Assembly (NCBI RefSeq): GCF_947623445.1
Contig: NC_135244.1
Coordinates: 13,454,860 to 13,518,859 of the forward strand
Length of the DNA stretch: 64,000 nucleotides
DNA from: Clavelina lepadiformis
Lineage: Eukaryota > Chordata > Ascidiacea > Aplousobranchia > Clavelinidae
Direction: 5' to 3'
Shown here: one piece after another, positions 12,301 to 23,700 of the stretch
Layout: each line of letters opens with the position of its first letter
Numbering within the stretch: position 1 is the first letter of the stretch
Position numbers and translations under genes: made by a program
Notes under the pieces: generated by a model
What the model was told of the DNA's origin: nothing
What the model saw: the letters and a program-made list of their open reading frames with translations, nothing else
Database searches by the model: none

Positions 12301-14976
12301 TCAAGAGCATGTTTTATGTGGCAGCCTTAATTTTGTCTTCTGAAAGATAATTACATAAACTAATGTTTTATATCAATTTCCGTGCATGTTCTCAGATATG
12401 CCAGGATCCTTGTTACCACTTGAAAGGACTTGTGTTGCTCAAGATGTACATGTAAGGTTGCTATATTTGCTGGTTTGAATATTCTGTATCATTTTTAATT
12501 CCATGTTGTGAATGTTAAAATTTTGTTACAGCCACCAACGATACTCAGTGCAGTTACAACTCATTTAATGGACAGTAATTTGCATCAGCCCATTCCAAAA
12601 CCTGCCTTGCAAAGCACACAACCAAACACGAGCATGATGTGGTCACATGGTCACTATTCCAATGAACGATCTCACAACATTCCACAAGTTCAAGGTTTGC
12701 TTGTTTCTTGTCTAGAATATTAAATTCCTGTTAAAGACCAACTGCTATAAGCACTAATTAGTCTTGTTCTTGGGTATTAGGACAAACTGTGTGGATGGAT
12801 GCTGCAAAACACCAGACAATGAATCCCTTTTCATCCCATTTGATGCTGAGAAATAGAAGTGGAAGTATGTCATCGTGTGATTCTGGTGCCAAAGCTGATG
12901 ATGATGTCTTTGAACCTACAAGGCGAAAGAGCCAAGAAGTATGTGGATTGTGGCTATGATACTAGAAAATTATTGTGGTTCATTTTTATTTTATGTTGTC
13001 TAAAAGCATCTTGTAACTTTTCGGTAGGATCCAAACCAACCAGGGTTTGCTCCTGCATTAGGAAGTCACGATAAAGTTGACGGTTTACATCACTATTCTA
13101 ATACTTTTGAGATGAGGTGAGTTTACAACATCTGCTGTAGTAAATTTTATTGTACAGCATGCAGGATAATACATTTCCTTGTTCATTTTAGTCGAAGTAA
13201 TGTTATGGGAAGCTGTGATTCTCATCATCGTTTGGTGCAGACTTTATGCAATCCACTGACTTTGCTGCGTGAAGATTCGCAAGTATGTTTGGCATACAAA
13301 ATGGTTTCATTTGTTCTAAATGCTGAAATTAGTCTCAATAGTTTCTTATTGGTTCTGCCGTTTAACCGATGTCAGTGTGACGTCGTGTACTCTTTGTGTA
13401 CTAGCTAACCCTGATTCCTGTCTAACTGTATCGACAGAGAAGTGAAAGTGGTGATTCAGCATATAGTGGCAGTCAAGGGAGCAATGCATCTGAGCAATCC
13501 TTGCCATCATCTCAACCCCGAGAACAACGCTCATCCAGCAAAGTTAATCCACATCCACGATACCAGGTGAGTTGTTTTTGTTACATTAGAATTAGACGTT
13601 TAGAAGAATGACTTTACTGCTGCTTTTTGTTTTTAATTGTTTTTATTTGATACAGAATGGCGGGTATCATCACGATGGTCTTAACACAGGATATCCTACT
13701 GACATGCACTATCGTCAATCCAGTTTGTCAGCAAATGTCCAGAGATTTCCCTTGTCTCAAATTCAACAAAACGACCAAACTGCTGGTGAAATATACCAAC
13801 AACGTGCCAGTAATGCTTATGGATCGTTCTCACAATCTTGTGGAAACCCAGTAACATCCAGTGGCCGATTTTCACCCTATAGAATTCCATCTGCATCGGG
13901 AAAAGTAAATAGTTAAATATTTTAATGCTATTTTATTGGTCAACTTCTGCAATTTGAATAATAAACGGGGTCAGTCCAAAACTCAATTTTGAAGGCAAGT
14001 TTAAAGGGTTTTTATTAATTTACCCAGGAACCTTCCCACGTTGGATTTGAAAGATCCTTGTCATTGCCAAGGGATGTGTCGTCAGCTTTTAGTTTGTATT
14101 CAAGCCAGCAGCGAGAGCTTGATTCCAGAATCCCTCGTCCACATTTTAATAGTGTTGGATCCAGTGTAGCCAAAGGTGGGTTAGCACCTGTATTTGCCCT
14201 GTAACATTTGATATACTGTCAGGTACACAATAATACTTGCCTATATGTCGTATTGTTAGCAGTATCTGTTGTATATACAATGAGGTAATTGTAACATGCA
14301 AGTTGGTAAATCACAACAAATATTTGTTTTTAGCTAATGAAAATATGCGTACTGCACCGAAACCTTGGACTTCTCGTTTGACACCTATTGCTGCGGCAAA
14401 GCAAAGTATTGGAGCTGATTCACCAACCCAACTTCAGCTTTTAGGAAATAATTTGATAGAAAGCCTTCTTGCTGACAGTCCTCGATCTGCAAGTGAAAGT
14501 GATAGTGAATTAGCTTCTTCCAACGCCAGCATGACAAGAAGACTTTTGTATGCTTTAAACCTATTTTCTCCTTGTGATCATAACGTGAGTTTCTTGTTGT
14601 TATGTAGATCAAATATGTCTTTACGACTTGATTTTAGCAAGCAATGAAATTATACACAAATTGTAATTGGAGCTAAATTCAGTATCAAATAGGTTTCTTC
14701 AGCACACTTAAATGGACATTTACAAACTTTTTTTTTCATTTACAGGGTGATCCGCAAACGCCAGTGCCTGCATTGAGACGAGATGGTGGTCAGTTTTTGC
14801 CCTCGCCTGAGCCGAGCCCTGAAGCTGGTGCGTATGTGGGGCAACACTCGCAAGGCCTGGGAGGTCATTATGCTGATTCCCCCGGTCTGGGTGGTATACT
14901 TAGCCGTATTTCAACTGGACAGCAATCTCCGTTTGCACCAGCGTTGTATAGAAGGAGACGAAGCAATGAAACCTAA
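9361..14976 (+). CDS. Raver-family RNA-binding protein (5' end missing)
   Basis: Sixteen exons join in frame into 796 codons plus stop: 9361-9427, 9540-9750, 10956-11070, 11422-11565, 11869-11965, 12075-12266, 12396-12451, 12532-12694, 12781-12938, 13028-13116, 13192-13282, 13438-13566, 13656-13904, 14028-14175, 14334-14584 and 14746-14976. All boundaries are GT-AG and every phase fits. Exons 1-6 cover most of RRM1 (VDKN...[18 protein letters not shown]), RRM2 ([15 protein letters not shown]...RCFLVQ...[11 protein letters not shown]) and RRM3 ([12 protein letters not shown]...[10 protein letters not shown]...[12 protein letters not shown]), in raver order and spacing. The last exon keeps the raver C-terminal signature PSPEPSPE then [16 protein letters not shown]. 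Ravers are nuclear/cytoplasmic partners of PTB (splicing repression) and, in vertebrates, of vinculin and alpha-actinin. The middle is low-complexity (S, Q, N, P) and poorly conserved. The exon(s) with the start codon and the first RRM1 strand were not found; the first listed exon begins at phase 0. Two hAT MITEs sit in the 9751-10955 intron. Confidence 0.92.
9862..10050. mobile_element. Old hAT-type MITE in a raver intron
   Basis: The left end (caagagttatcaaactgtgg, then cccacgggccgg) and the right end (tggcccttgtgaaaaaagtt, then acagatgatgcc) have the hAT non-autonomous pattern. The 10-mer ttctagctca occurs on both sides (9854-9863 and 10051-10060), so an 8-bp target duplication fits, although its exact phase is ambiguous by two bases. 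The terminal repeats are diverged, so this is an old copy. No coding capacity. Confidence 0.6.
10142..10379. mobile_element. hAT MITE with perfect 8-bp target duplication
   Basis: A 238-bp element with 15-bp perfect terminal inverted repeats: caatgttccctctaa at the left and ttagagggaacattg at the right. The 8-bp gctgtagg is duplicated exactly at 10134-10141 and 10380-10387. The interior is rich in tgcgca-type CpG motifs and has no transposase. It lies in the intron before the RRM2 exon of the raver gene. Confidence 0.9.
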
Positions 14977-17008
14977 AGAAGCATTGTTTATACATGCGAG
15001 GTTCAAGGTTCGTTCGATTTTTCAAAGTTTAATAAAACTTGAAATCAACAGTTATTGAACTGCCAAAACTATATGTAATTTGTTATTGTTTGTTTTAGAT
15101 GTTATTTTCAAAAGTTCAAGCCTTCTCTTTTTGGTCCGATTTGTCCTGCCTACGTCTCACACCCGTATCAACGAATTGCGCCTTACACTCGGTTTTACTG
15201 TAGTTTCATTGTTTTAGTATCATGCGTCGCTTTTTATCATGCATTTTGCACCACATGGCAATTGTTGCCATTACAATAACCTATATAAATATTGAGAACA
15301 TTGCTTTCTGAGCAATTCGAACAAACTAACGGAAGGTTTTAAATTTTTGTTAGTTTTTATGCAATAATTTTAGTTCTTTTGATCACAAAAGCACTACTTA
15401 CTACTGTTGGTCTTTTTAATTTTTCTCTTCCTACTATTGTGCTGAACATTTCATCATATTCCGTGCTTCTGCCCGCGGGGATGGAGCACCTTAAGGTGGT
15501 TTATTGACCAAAGTTACATGATCAGATTGCTCTATCCGTTTTGCTGCTGCTGTACAACTTTTACTTTTCTTTTTCAACTGTTCGAGGTTTTTCTATTTCC
15601 AGTTGTTTTTTTCTCATTCATTGCTGGTGCGTTATAAATAATTTCGTAATCAAGAGAAAATTATAAATTAAGTGGCAAGAAGGTAATTATTTGGACGTGC
15701 GTTTTTTGTTTTGTGTCGCACCAGAAAATCGTTAACACGTTGTTTTTATTAGAAGATGTGTTGGAATTACAAAAGGAAATAATTCATGTATGCCTAACTC
15801 TGTTCTTAGCTAATATTTTAGTTTATAAAGACTATGCATAAATTGGTTATCTGTAGTATGCCTCACTATTGAAGAAATACGGTTTATACATTTTGCACAT
15901 AGTTTAATCCGATGTCTCATATTTAATGGAACAGTGTTGCCATGACTCACACTTTCTAATTTGAATCAAGTGTCCAAAATTACCTAGTCAAATTATAACC
16001 ATAATAAATGTAACCACAACATTAGGAGTTAAAAAATATCAACCAAACTTAGGTTTGACACAGCCATGACATACAGTAACCAATTTCAGGCACCAGGAGC
16101 CTAAACAATAATTCAGTTTTATATCTTGAAAGAAACTTAAGACCTTCAATAATGAAGACTAACAACAACAAAAATTTTGTCTCTACAGATTAATTATCGA
16201 TACCAGTTCAAATTTGGTTTCACTTATGGGTGAAATCCAGACCTTTCATAAAGTTATGTATCTCACCAAGATTGGATTGGATTCATTGGATAAGAGAACA
16301 AACGACCTTGTTCTTTATTAAAAGCTCTGGTCTGATTCTCACAGAGTGTTTAACAAAGAGGAAGATGATGCCTTAAACTGATTCAAGTCAGAAAAATGAT
16401 TTGGTTCCAAACAATCCTGAATGAAAGCGTTATGTTCAGCAGAAATTTTCAGGCGATCTATGAAAAACTAGGATTGCAGCTTAGCAATAGCTTTAAAGTT
16501 TTAAATCATATTTTCAAGATGAAAAGCTACCCGTCGCCGTGAACTAGTTTAAAAAAGTTTATTTAAGGAATCCCACTTGATCCTTTCTCTACGTGATAAC
16601 TTTTTTAAATGTAGGTTATTATTAAAACATTTCTAGATGTTCTATGAAAACCGCACCTTCTGGGTACAGACACAGTTGTTATTTTAAAGCAAGTTTTGTA
16701 TTCAGGGAAGTCCCTGTACAGATATAATTACGGTAAGGAAAAGTCGAATTGCATTTCTAAGCTACCACAAAATCCCCTTATTTTTTTGTCCTTTTTCTGT
16801 ACAGCAGTTTGCTAGAAGTAAGAGCTTAGGTTGAGATTTCGGTACCAACATAAAAAATCCCTTGATTTTAACTCCATAATCCTGGGATTTTTCGGGATTA
16901 ACAAAATTTAAAATGTACCGACTACATACATAGGCTAGCCAAATTAATTGGCGTTCATTTATTTTTATAATATTGACGCATAAACATTAGTGCATTAGTA
17001 TTATCGTT
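14977..17008. other. Raver 3' flank and intergenic sequence
   Basis: Begins with the raver 3' UTR; an aataaa hexamer at 15031-15036 could serve as a poly(A) signal 54 nt after the stop. Pyrimidine-rich sequence follows (15100-15650), then unremarkable AT-rich DNA. No further gene was recognised. Confidence 0.5.
15031..15036 (+). other. Candidate poly(A) signal of raver
   Basis: A canonical aataaa 54 nt downstream of the raver stop codon. Transcript data would be needed to know whether it is the one used. Confidence 0.35.
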
Positions 17009-17269
17009 GACAAAACATTGGCACGGCAACAGCATAAAGACGTCCATGTTACAGCGATTATCTTAGTAGACTGTATGCATTGAACAACTGTGAATAATAA
17101 TTAATTAATACACACAGGATAGGCAGGCACAACATTTATGTTACGAATTAAAATGGAAAACAGGAAGTCATTACCATTCAATGCAATGCTTCGCAAAGCA
17201 GATTTCCGAAAACAAGAATTCTACACTGTATTCGATCTGTATACTATAATATCCCCTTATTATCACAAA
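17009..17269 (+). repeat. Dispersed repeat, copy 2
   Basis: Second copy of the unit at 924-1187, in the same orientation. The flanks differ from those of copy 1 immediately outside gacaaaacatt on the left and cttattatcacaaa on the right, which sets the unit borders. Confidence 0.7.
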
Positions 17270-17602
17270 TCATATTTTCCATTTTTGTTCTGCTGTTGGT
17301 TCTGTGGTGTGACTCTGTTTTTGTTTTGCAGTGTTTTTTTAATTAATTGAGTTTCACTTTTTCTATCCATTTTAATTGTTTGTTTTTTTTGCAATAGAAT
17401 CTGAGGCAGATGACCGTGAGGTTTTTTCACTGCCCCACACCAATCAATTATGTTATGATACTTTTTAGTTTAATTTGGAATGGTGAAATAAACTCTTGCT
17501 TCTCTTTCCGAAATGTCTCAAAAATGATTATAATTTGATATATAACTGGAGATTGTTATAATTTTTACAGGAGAACGCTGATTAAAGTTTTTTGCACTTT
17601 TG

Positions 17603-19086
17603 TCACTGCGTTTTGCAGGTTAGGGTGACAAAAAAGGGATTCTTTAAGTAGTGTATGTGCTCAAAGTCTTTTCCATCTTCAGCAGTGGTCTTGGGCTCAG
17701 TGTCACTTTCATAGTTGTTTTCATCAGTAACAGCTTCACTTGTTGTAAACATCGGTGTCTTACACAGAACACCATAGACCAGGGCTTCCCAAACTTTTTT
17801 GCTCGCGACCCCTTTCAAACTTCTGAAGTTTTCCGCGACCCTTCATGTTTAAATTGATTAGCAGTGCGAAATATACCTTTGTCATTAGTGACATTTATTG
17901 AGATGCAAAGACTGAATTCAAGCAACCAGTACTCAAAGCCTACTTACTACTTTACACATATGTAGGCCACTGGAAACAAAAAAAGCTCACACATTTATTC
18001 AGTGTGATTGGTGCGACTGCTTTCTGCTACAAAGCAAGTCCAGCCGTGGCTCAACATCTGCTAATGCTGGTCTCAAGGCGGTTTTAATGTTGATTAGGCT
18101 GGAACGATATTTTGTTTTGATTGTATTTTGTACTTCGTGTAAAATTGGTATACGCTCTGCGACCCCTGACGTTCGTTACGCGACCCCTTGCCGGGTCGCG
18201 ACTCCCAGTTTGGGAAGCCCTGCCATAGACTGTTAAATGGATCGCGTGGGCATAACAGGTAACATAGTGAGGGCCAGTTTCTTTTTCAAATTTTACCATG
18301 ATGTTTGCCCAAACAGTGGTTGTTGCCATCACATATATGGTTACATACAGGTCAAAGCATTCTAATCGTTCTTTTACTAGTGTGATTGCCTTAGCTGCAT
18401 TCATACTCTCTTCAATGCGAATCAGACCCAGTGATCGAAAGCCACTGTGATTGCAATAAACTCCTCTGGGACAAGCTTTTAAATTTTTTCATTGTTTTTA
18501 ATCACCAAATCCCAAAATTGTTTGTGAGATCTAAGTAAATGATACCCATCAGCTTTGAATGCTTTATGTATTCGTTCACTTGAGGCAATTTATTTAAACG
18601 TTAGTAGGCTACATCCACGGCAGTTAACACCTTGACAGTTAACATCCACAAGAAGATGCGTTCGTGGCAAAAAATGCGTTCTTGGACAACAACGGAAAAA
18701 ACCCTGGCAACAGAAAAAAAAACACTTTTGTGGAAAAATGTATTCAAAAATTTAAAACAAATAAATGAGGCAAATATTGCTTGACGCCTGGAATGAGATT
18801 AGTGAATCAGGCTTTGGCAGTCAATTTGTTAATTGATTAAGTAGTTCATAGATGCCAAGCTTTTGAAACTTTGGTTTTGGTTGGTCTTTGTCTGAACTTT
18901 TTGAAGTCTAGCTTTGTATAACTTCACTGCTATTTCAAGCATTGAGTTCACATTACTTATCAGTCCCTTTGTACTAGATCCAGGAATTTTTAGAACAGTT
19001 TGACACAGCTTACATTTCGCTTTCTCTGTATCTTTGCAGTGCAATAAATTTTCCCCAAACTCCAGACTTTCTCTTGGAATAGACAT
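17603..19086 (-). pseudogene. Decayed hAT transposase gene
   Basis: Fragments read on the minus strand in transposase order. At 19086-18829 there is a BED-type zinc-finger remnant: AKCKLCQTVLKIPGSSTKGL keeps the CxxC pair and the usual context, but the following histidines are lost. At about 18470-18230 is a catalytic-core part (ESMNAAKAITLVKERL ... MVKFEKETG, then VTCYAHAIHLTV) whose HVTCYAHAIHL-like segment is typical of hAT transposases. After a MITE insertion the frame resumes at 17778 (YGVLCKTP) and runs to 17603. Stop codons and frameshifts between the blocks show it is dead. No terminal inverted repeats of this old element were identified. Confidence 0.75.
17780..18222. mobile_element. 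hAT MITE nested in the hAT remnant
   Basis: A 443-bp element. The left terminus is cagggcttcccaaac followed by a ctcgcgacccc block; the right terminus is ggtcgcgactcccag followed by tttgggaagccctg. The target duplication is a perfect 8 bp (ccatagac at 17772-17779 and 18223-18230). Removing the element plus one duplicate rejoins the transposase frame on the minus strand (...HLTV|YGVLCKTP...), which confirms both borders and the insertion order. Confidence 0.92.
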
Positions 19087-20756
19087 AAATGAAGCTTTGT
19101 TATTTTGAGCTAATATTTTATTTTTCTGAAGAAGTTTCTAATAATTTTTGTGTTAGAAACAACAGTACTCAGAGCATTAAAGCACCGATTAACTACCAAA
19201 TGCATTAATATACTGTACATTGTTCCAATACTGCATAGTGAATACATGTTGCGATTGTTTAAAACATTGTTATGCGACAATTAGTAATTGATATTATTAC
19301 AACACTATGATGTCATTTGGAGAGACTCTGTTGTAAGTTTAATTGTTGTTTTGTATTTGGTTATGGAGTGCTCCTGTGTTGAACCTTGGACCAATTGCAC
19401 GCAGGGCTTAGGAGTGCACCTTTATTCTTAACAAGCTGTTGTGTTGTTTCGTGCTTTGTCTTGGGCTTGCATTATAGTAGCGCTTAGTTTGAGTTACATA
19501 TGATTAGATCTTTTCTTTAGTAATCTCTGTTATAAATATGTTTCAGATTAAATAAAATTACGTGTTATGATACACAAGTTTTCTGACCCCTAATCCCAAG
19601 ACACTTGTCTTGAAATGTAAAACCAACCACGTGACTATGTCAAATAATTATTATAATTAATCATAAAAAACAACATGGTTAGGCTTTTAGACGCCAGCTA
19701 TATGTCCAAGTTGTGACGAGATGATGCAAGTTGGAAAAATAGGTTTGCAGTTTGCAACTATGTGAATTCCAAAACAACTAAAATTTTAAACCCAAATGAA
19801 AGACCAAAAGTCTTTACTATTACCTAGGATACTTACTGTGATTGTTAATTGTTAGTCTGTTTGAGCGAAGGGCCAATCCCTGATCTGATTGTCTCAAAAC
19901 ATCTCAATAGAAATCTGGGAACAAAAAAATTTGTAAACCATTTTAATTTGGCTGTATCTTTCTGATTCTTTTGAAACTACCTTATCCATGCAAATATCTT
20001 AAGACTACTAGCTATGTTTTAGACATATAATTTTAAAAGTTTTTGGTTTTATTTCATTAGAGATATTTATAATTTTGTATTATTACAGATTATGATGATT
20101 AGTTAATTATGTAACAGTGTACTCGAAGACAAACATATTTCAAATTAAAGGAGTGGTATAATTTTTTCCAATAGAAATGTACCACGATAAATATAAGCTT
20201 TGTTAAAAAGTTTGTTTTCTGATCATTCTACATTTGACCAAAAAAGTTGACTTATGCTCCAGTTTATGGGTGAAAAAGTTTATGATCGTTACAACACCAT
20301 CAGTGGTGTAGTGGAAAAGGATCGCCGTTCCCCTACTTTTTCTTGCTTTGTTTTTATTTATTCCCATTTTTATATATATACATTTGGATACAATGCCACA
20401 TCTGCTTGACAGCGAACTCCCACCTCTTTATTTGGAATACACCGCTGGTTGCAATGCACATTTAGGTGGTATGTTTATTGGCGTATATTTCTGGTGTGCT
20501 TAAAGCACACTTACTAATAGATGCTCTAGTTCAGTTTAAATGATTTAAAAGTTAGCTTAATATTTAAAAAAAATATTTTTAGATGTAACAATTGCTCCGT
20601 AGTATTTGTTTGCTTAATCACTGCAGGTGCAAGTGCATTTCATTAGTACTTCTTAAGTATATATCTGTTCTATAAAAAGTTTTTGGGTGCATAATGAACC
20701 ATATCAATGAAGCAACATACCGGTGATTAATTACATTAAATATATCAGGATTGAAA
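19087..20756. other. Intergenic sequence before KCTD9
   Basis: AT-rich, with no recognisable exon on either strand. The missing N-terminal KHA-like region of KCTD9 was looked for here and not found. Confidence 0.4.
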
Positions 20757-23700
20757 ATGGGTGATTGGAAAGAATGGACTAGTAGTAAAAAAGGTTAGTT
20801 TGTATTTTATACCTGCCACATAATAAATATTGTTAAAATAATCAAGAATAGTCTTATTTACTGTTTGTATATAATGTGTAACTGTATGTACTAAATTTAA
20901 TGCTCAGAAATTTATATTGTTTCTGTATGTACTATATTTAGAATGCAGGATTACTAAGTATGTACCACTGTCTCCTATTTATTTTATAAATGGTAACAGA
21001 ATTTGATATGTAACTCATGATATTCTGAATGTGTTCTGCATATGCTATATTTCAATGTACTAGTGTTACAGGGTAATACAAGCAGTTTTATTAAGATATT
21101 CATTTTTGACATACTGGTCTAGAGTAGAATTTGGTTAATACATCCACCTCGGGTCCGGCCAATTTTATAATTTTCAATCGGTGGAAAGTCTTTCTGAGAC
21201 GGTTATCTTCTTCTGTTTAGATATTTGTTCATAATCGGCTAATTGCTTTTCCACACTAAATTTTCATTTGTATTAAGTCAGCATTTGAACATAATAAAGT
21301 ACTGTTTGCCTGTATGGGAAATCAAAAGTGAATAGATTAAGCCATGGCTGCTTGTATTTATTGGGTTATTTATAATGAATGAGAAAATTCTATCGCAAGC
21401 AATTTAGATGTAGCAACTAGCAAGTGGTTGATTGTGTTAACGGGGATGTAATAACCAAGTCCGAATTCTGCTGTATTAACACATGTTTTCTAGTATTTGC
21501 ATGCAATCCTTAATGTTTGTATTCTATTAGGATCCTAATGCAATTGATAATAATATAGCCTAACTAAATTTTGGTTTGGTGACACTTAATCACGCGACAC
21601 ATGATCACTTGGGCAGTTAATTACACGACATTTAATCACACATTTACAGTATCGAAAATTGCATGTCTACACATGGGAAATGTCAGCAACTGCACGAAGA
21701 TAAACTAAAATTTCACTTGACAGATAACGGTCAACTGTGTTTTGCACGCGCAGTTTCAGTGCCTTGTACCGCTTTGGAATAGAAGGTTGAGTACCAGCCA
21801 TTCCTTGCAGAAACGTTACACGTTGCATTTGAAGGTCTTTTTCAATTCCCTGTATGAAAGTCCACAATGTCGGGTGGTGGCATTGAAAAAGCGCTTGGAG
21901 ACCAAAATGCCAACCTTCGACTGCATTCGTTCTTGCAATGCAACCTGCCCCGGCTTCGTAATGATTCCAACTTTCGATTGGAAAGATGGCTGAGCCGTAA
22001 TTTTCACCACGTCCCGGACGTCGTCTGCCTCTGATATATGTGTGTTCGAAATATGAAAGCAGCTCAGGCATCTTCTCGTGATCGGGCATGCTATCAGCTA
22101 AGATCAGAAATGACTCGACTACGTCAGAGGAAGGGACCATGGCTAAGGCTGGTAAACACCGAACAGCTGTTCTTAATTCGTCATCAGACTCGTAGTCACA
22201 TTTCATGCCAATTTCATTAACTTTGCGCAGGACGCTTTGCGTAAGGTGAAAATAACAACTCCTAACATTTGCAGTAGGAAATGCTGTGCGGAAAGCACTT
22301 ACTGCGGTAGTCTCAAAATCGAGCAAAACGCATTCCGGTGCAGCAGTGGGGATCATTGTTTTAATTGCATCAAGGATGCGATCGTACGTTGCTCGCGTTT
22401 TATTTTCAACGAGGCAATAAACTGCTGCAGGAATAAGACCCGGAACAAGTTCAAAATGTACTGTGTACAGTTGAAAGAACAAAGACGGTACAACCTTTAA
22501 CGTTCCATCAGCTAGCCACAATTTCGCTCTGGCCAAACCGTCTAGCAGATCCCTGCTACCAAGAAGAATCAGACGATTGTTTCCAGGTCCAGAGTCGTGC
22601 AAAATCATGTGCTGGAATGTTTTTTGTATTGTGAAATTAGTATCCATCGGAGACTGTAGAGCGGCCGTACAGTATGCAGTCTGCAGTTTGCGACGTTTTC
22701 TCTGCAAGGTCCGCTTCAAAGATTGCTTTTTTGGTAGCGCCATGAGTACACCTGGTTCCAAGTCTCTGCTTACAGACCCGATGACGTTGCTTGTACTGGC
22801 TGACAGTTCACCCATATTCAACTTCATTTGACTGATAGCCTGTCTTGCCAAAGCCGACTCTTTGTTGCCGCCGTGGTTATGTTCAGCATCAGCATCAGTT
22901 ATGATTTGGTCTCCTTCGGTTGTTATACGAGCTTGGCACCGACTTTTCTGGTAGAGTTTGCAACGCCACTGAATGGTTCCGTTTGCGTACTCACGGTGTT
23001 TGACAAACTCGTACTGTTTGTGCAGCACCGATTGTCTCCCTTTCGATGTTAAGCTAAACTGCACTGTCTTATTAGTCATAGCAATGTCCGTTAAATTAAG
23101 ATAATCTCGATTTACAACGGTAAGACAGCGGCAGGTCCTTCGATTGTTATACGAGCCTGGCACCGACTTTTCTGGTAGAGTTCGCGTACTGTCGGCGAAA
23201 AACTGTCGCGTGATTAACTGTCCACGTGATTAACTGTCCACGTGATTAACTGACCACGTGATTAAGTGTCGCGTGATTAACTGTTCAAGTGATTATGTGT
23301 CGCGTGATTATGTGTCTGTACACCCTAAATTTTTTAAAAGGTGTAATTGAAATTTATACGGTACTTCTATAAAGCTCATTAGAATGTCAGCAAAGAATTT
23401 TTTTGAAAAATAATCGGTATATAATGAATTAACATACAACTTATGATACAAGTTAGGTTTGGTTCTGCACTTGTGACTTTGGAAATATTTTAATGGAATA
23501 ACTTCCCACAAAATAACATGGATGGTTATTCCCCTTATCATTCAAAGGCGCAATATTGAGATTGTTAATATTTTCCAGTTTTACTCTGCTGCTGATATTA
23601 AGCGTATTAAGAAATAAATGGCCTATATCTGTATTGTCGTGGTTGTAGCCTATTTCTTATTAACACTAGAAGGACGGGGCGCGTCAATTGACACATTTTC

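Larger units (their letters stand above)
21573..23324 (-). mobile_element. MULE (Mutator-like) DNA transposon, apparently complete
   Basis: A 1752-bp element flanked by a perfect 9-bp duplication, ctaaatttt (21564-21572 and 23325-23333), the length expected for MULEs. The termini align without gaps: left ggtttggtgacact... against the reverse complement of the right end ggtgtacagacacat..., then identical over taatcacgcgacac. Both ends continue as tandem 15-16 bp units of the type cgtgattaactgtcca, seven at the right end (about 23209-23317) and about four at the left. One transposase gene fills the interior. It is inserted in the long first intron of KCTD9, on the opposite strand to the host gene. 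Confidence 0.9.

Noticed and set aside
18084..18404. Open frame of 106 residues taken as a gene
   Set aside because: It runs from a hAT transposase remnant into a MITE; the C-terminal part is MITE sequence and not part of any protein.
20281..20340. Stretch cagtggtgtagtgg as a possible tRNA A box
   Set aside because: No B box or cloverleaf arms follow at the right distance.
23080..23163. Upstream extension of the MULE transposase (PGSYNNRRTC...)
   Set aside because: It has no ATG at its start and overlaps a duplicated piece of FLYWCH coding DNA read in another frame; the ATG at 23079 is preferred.
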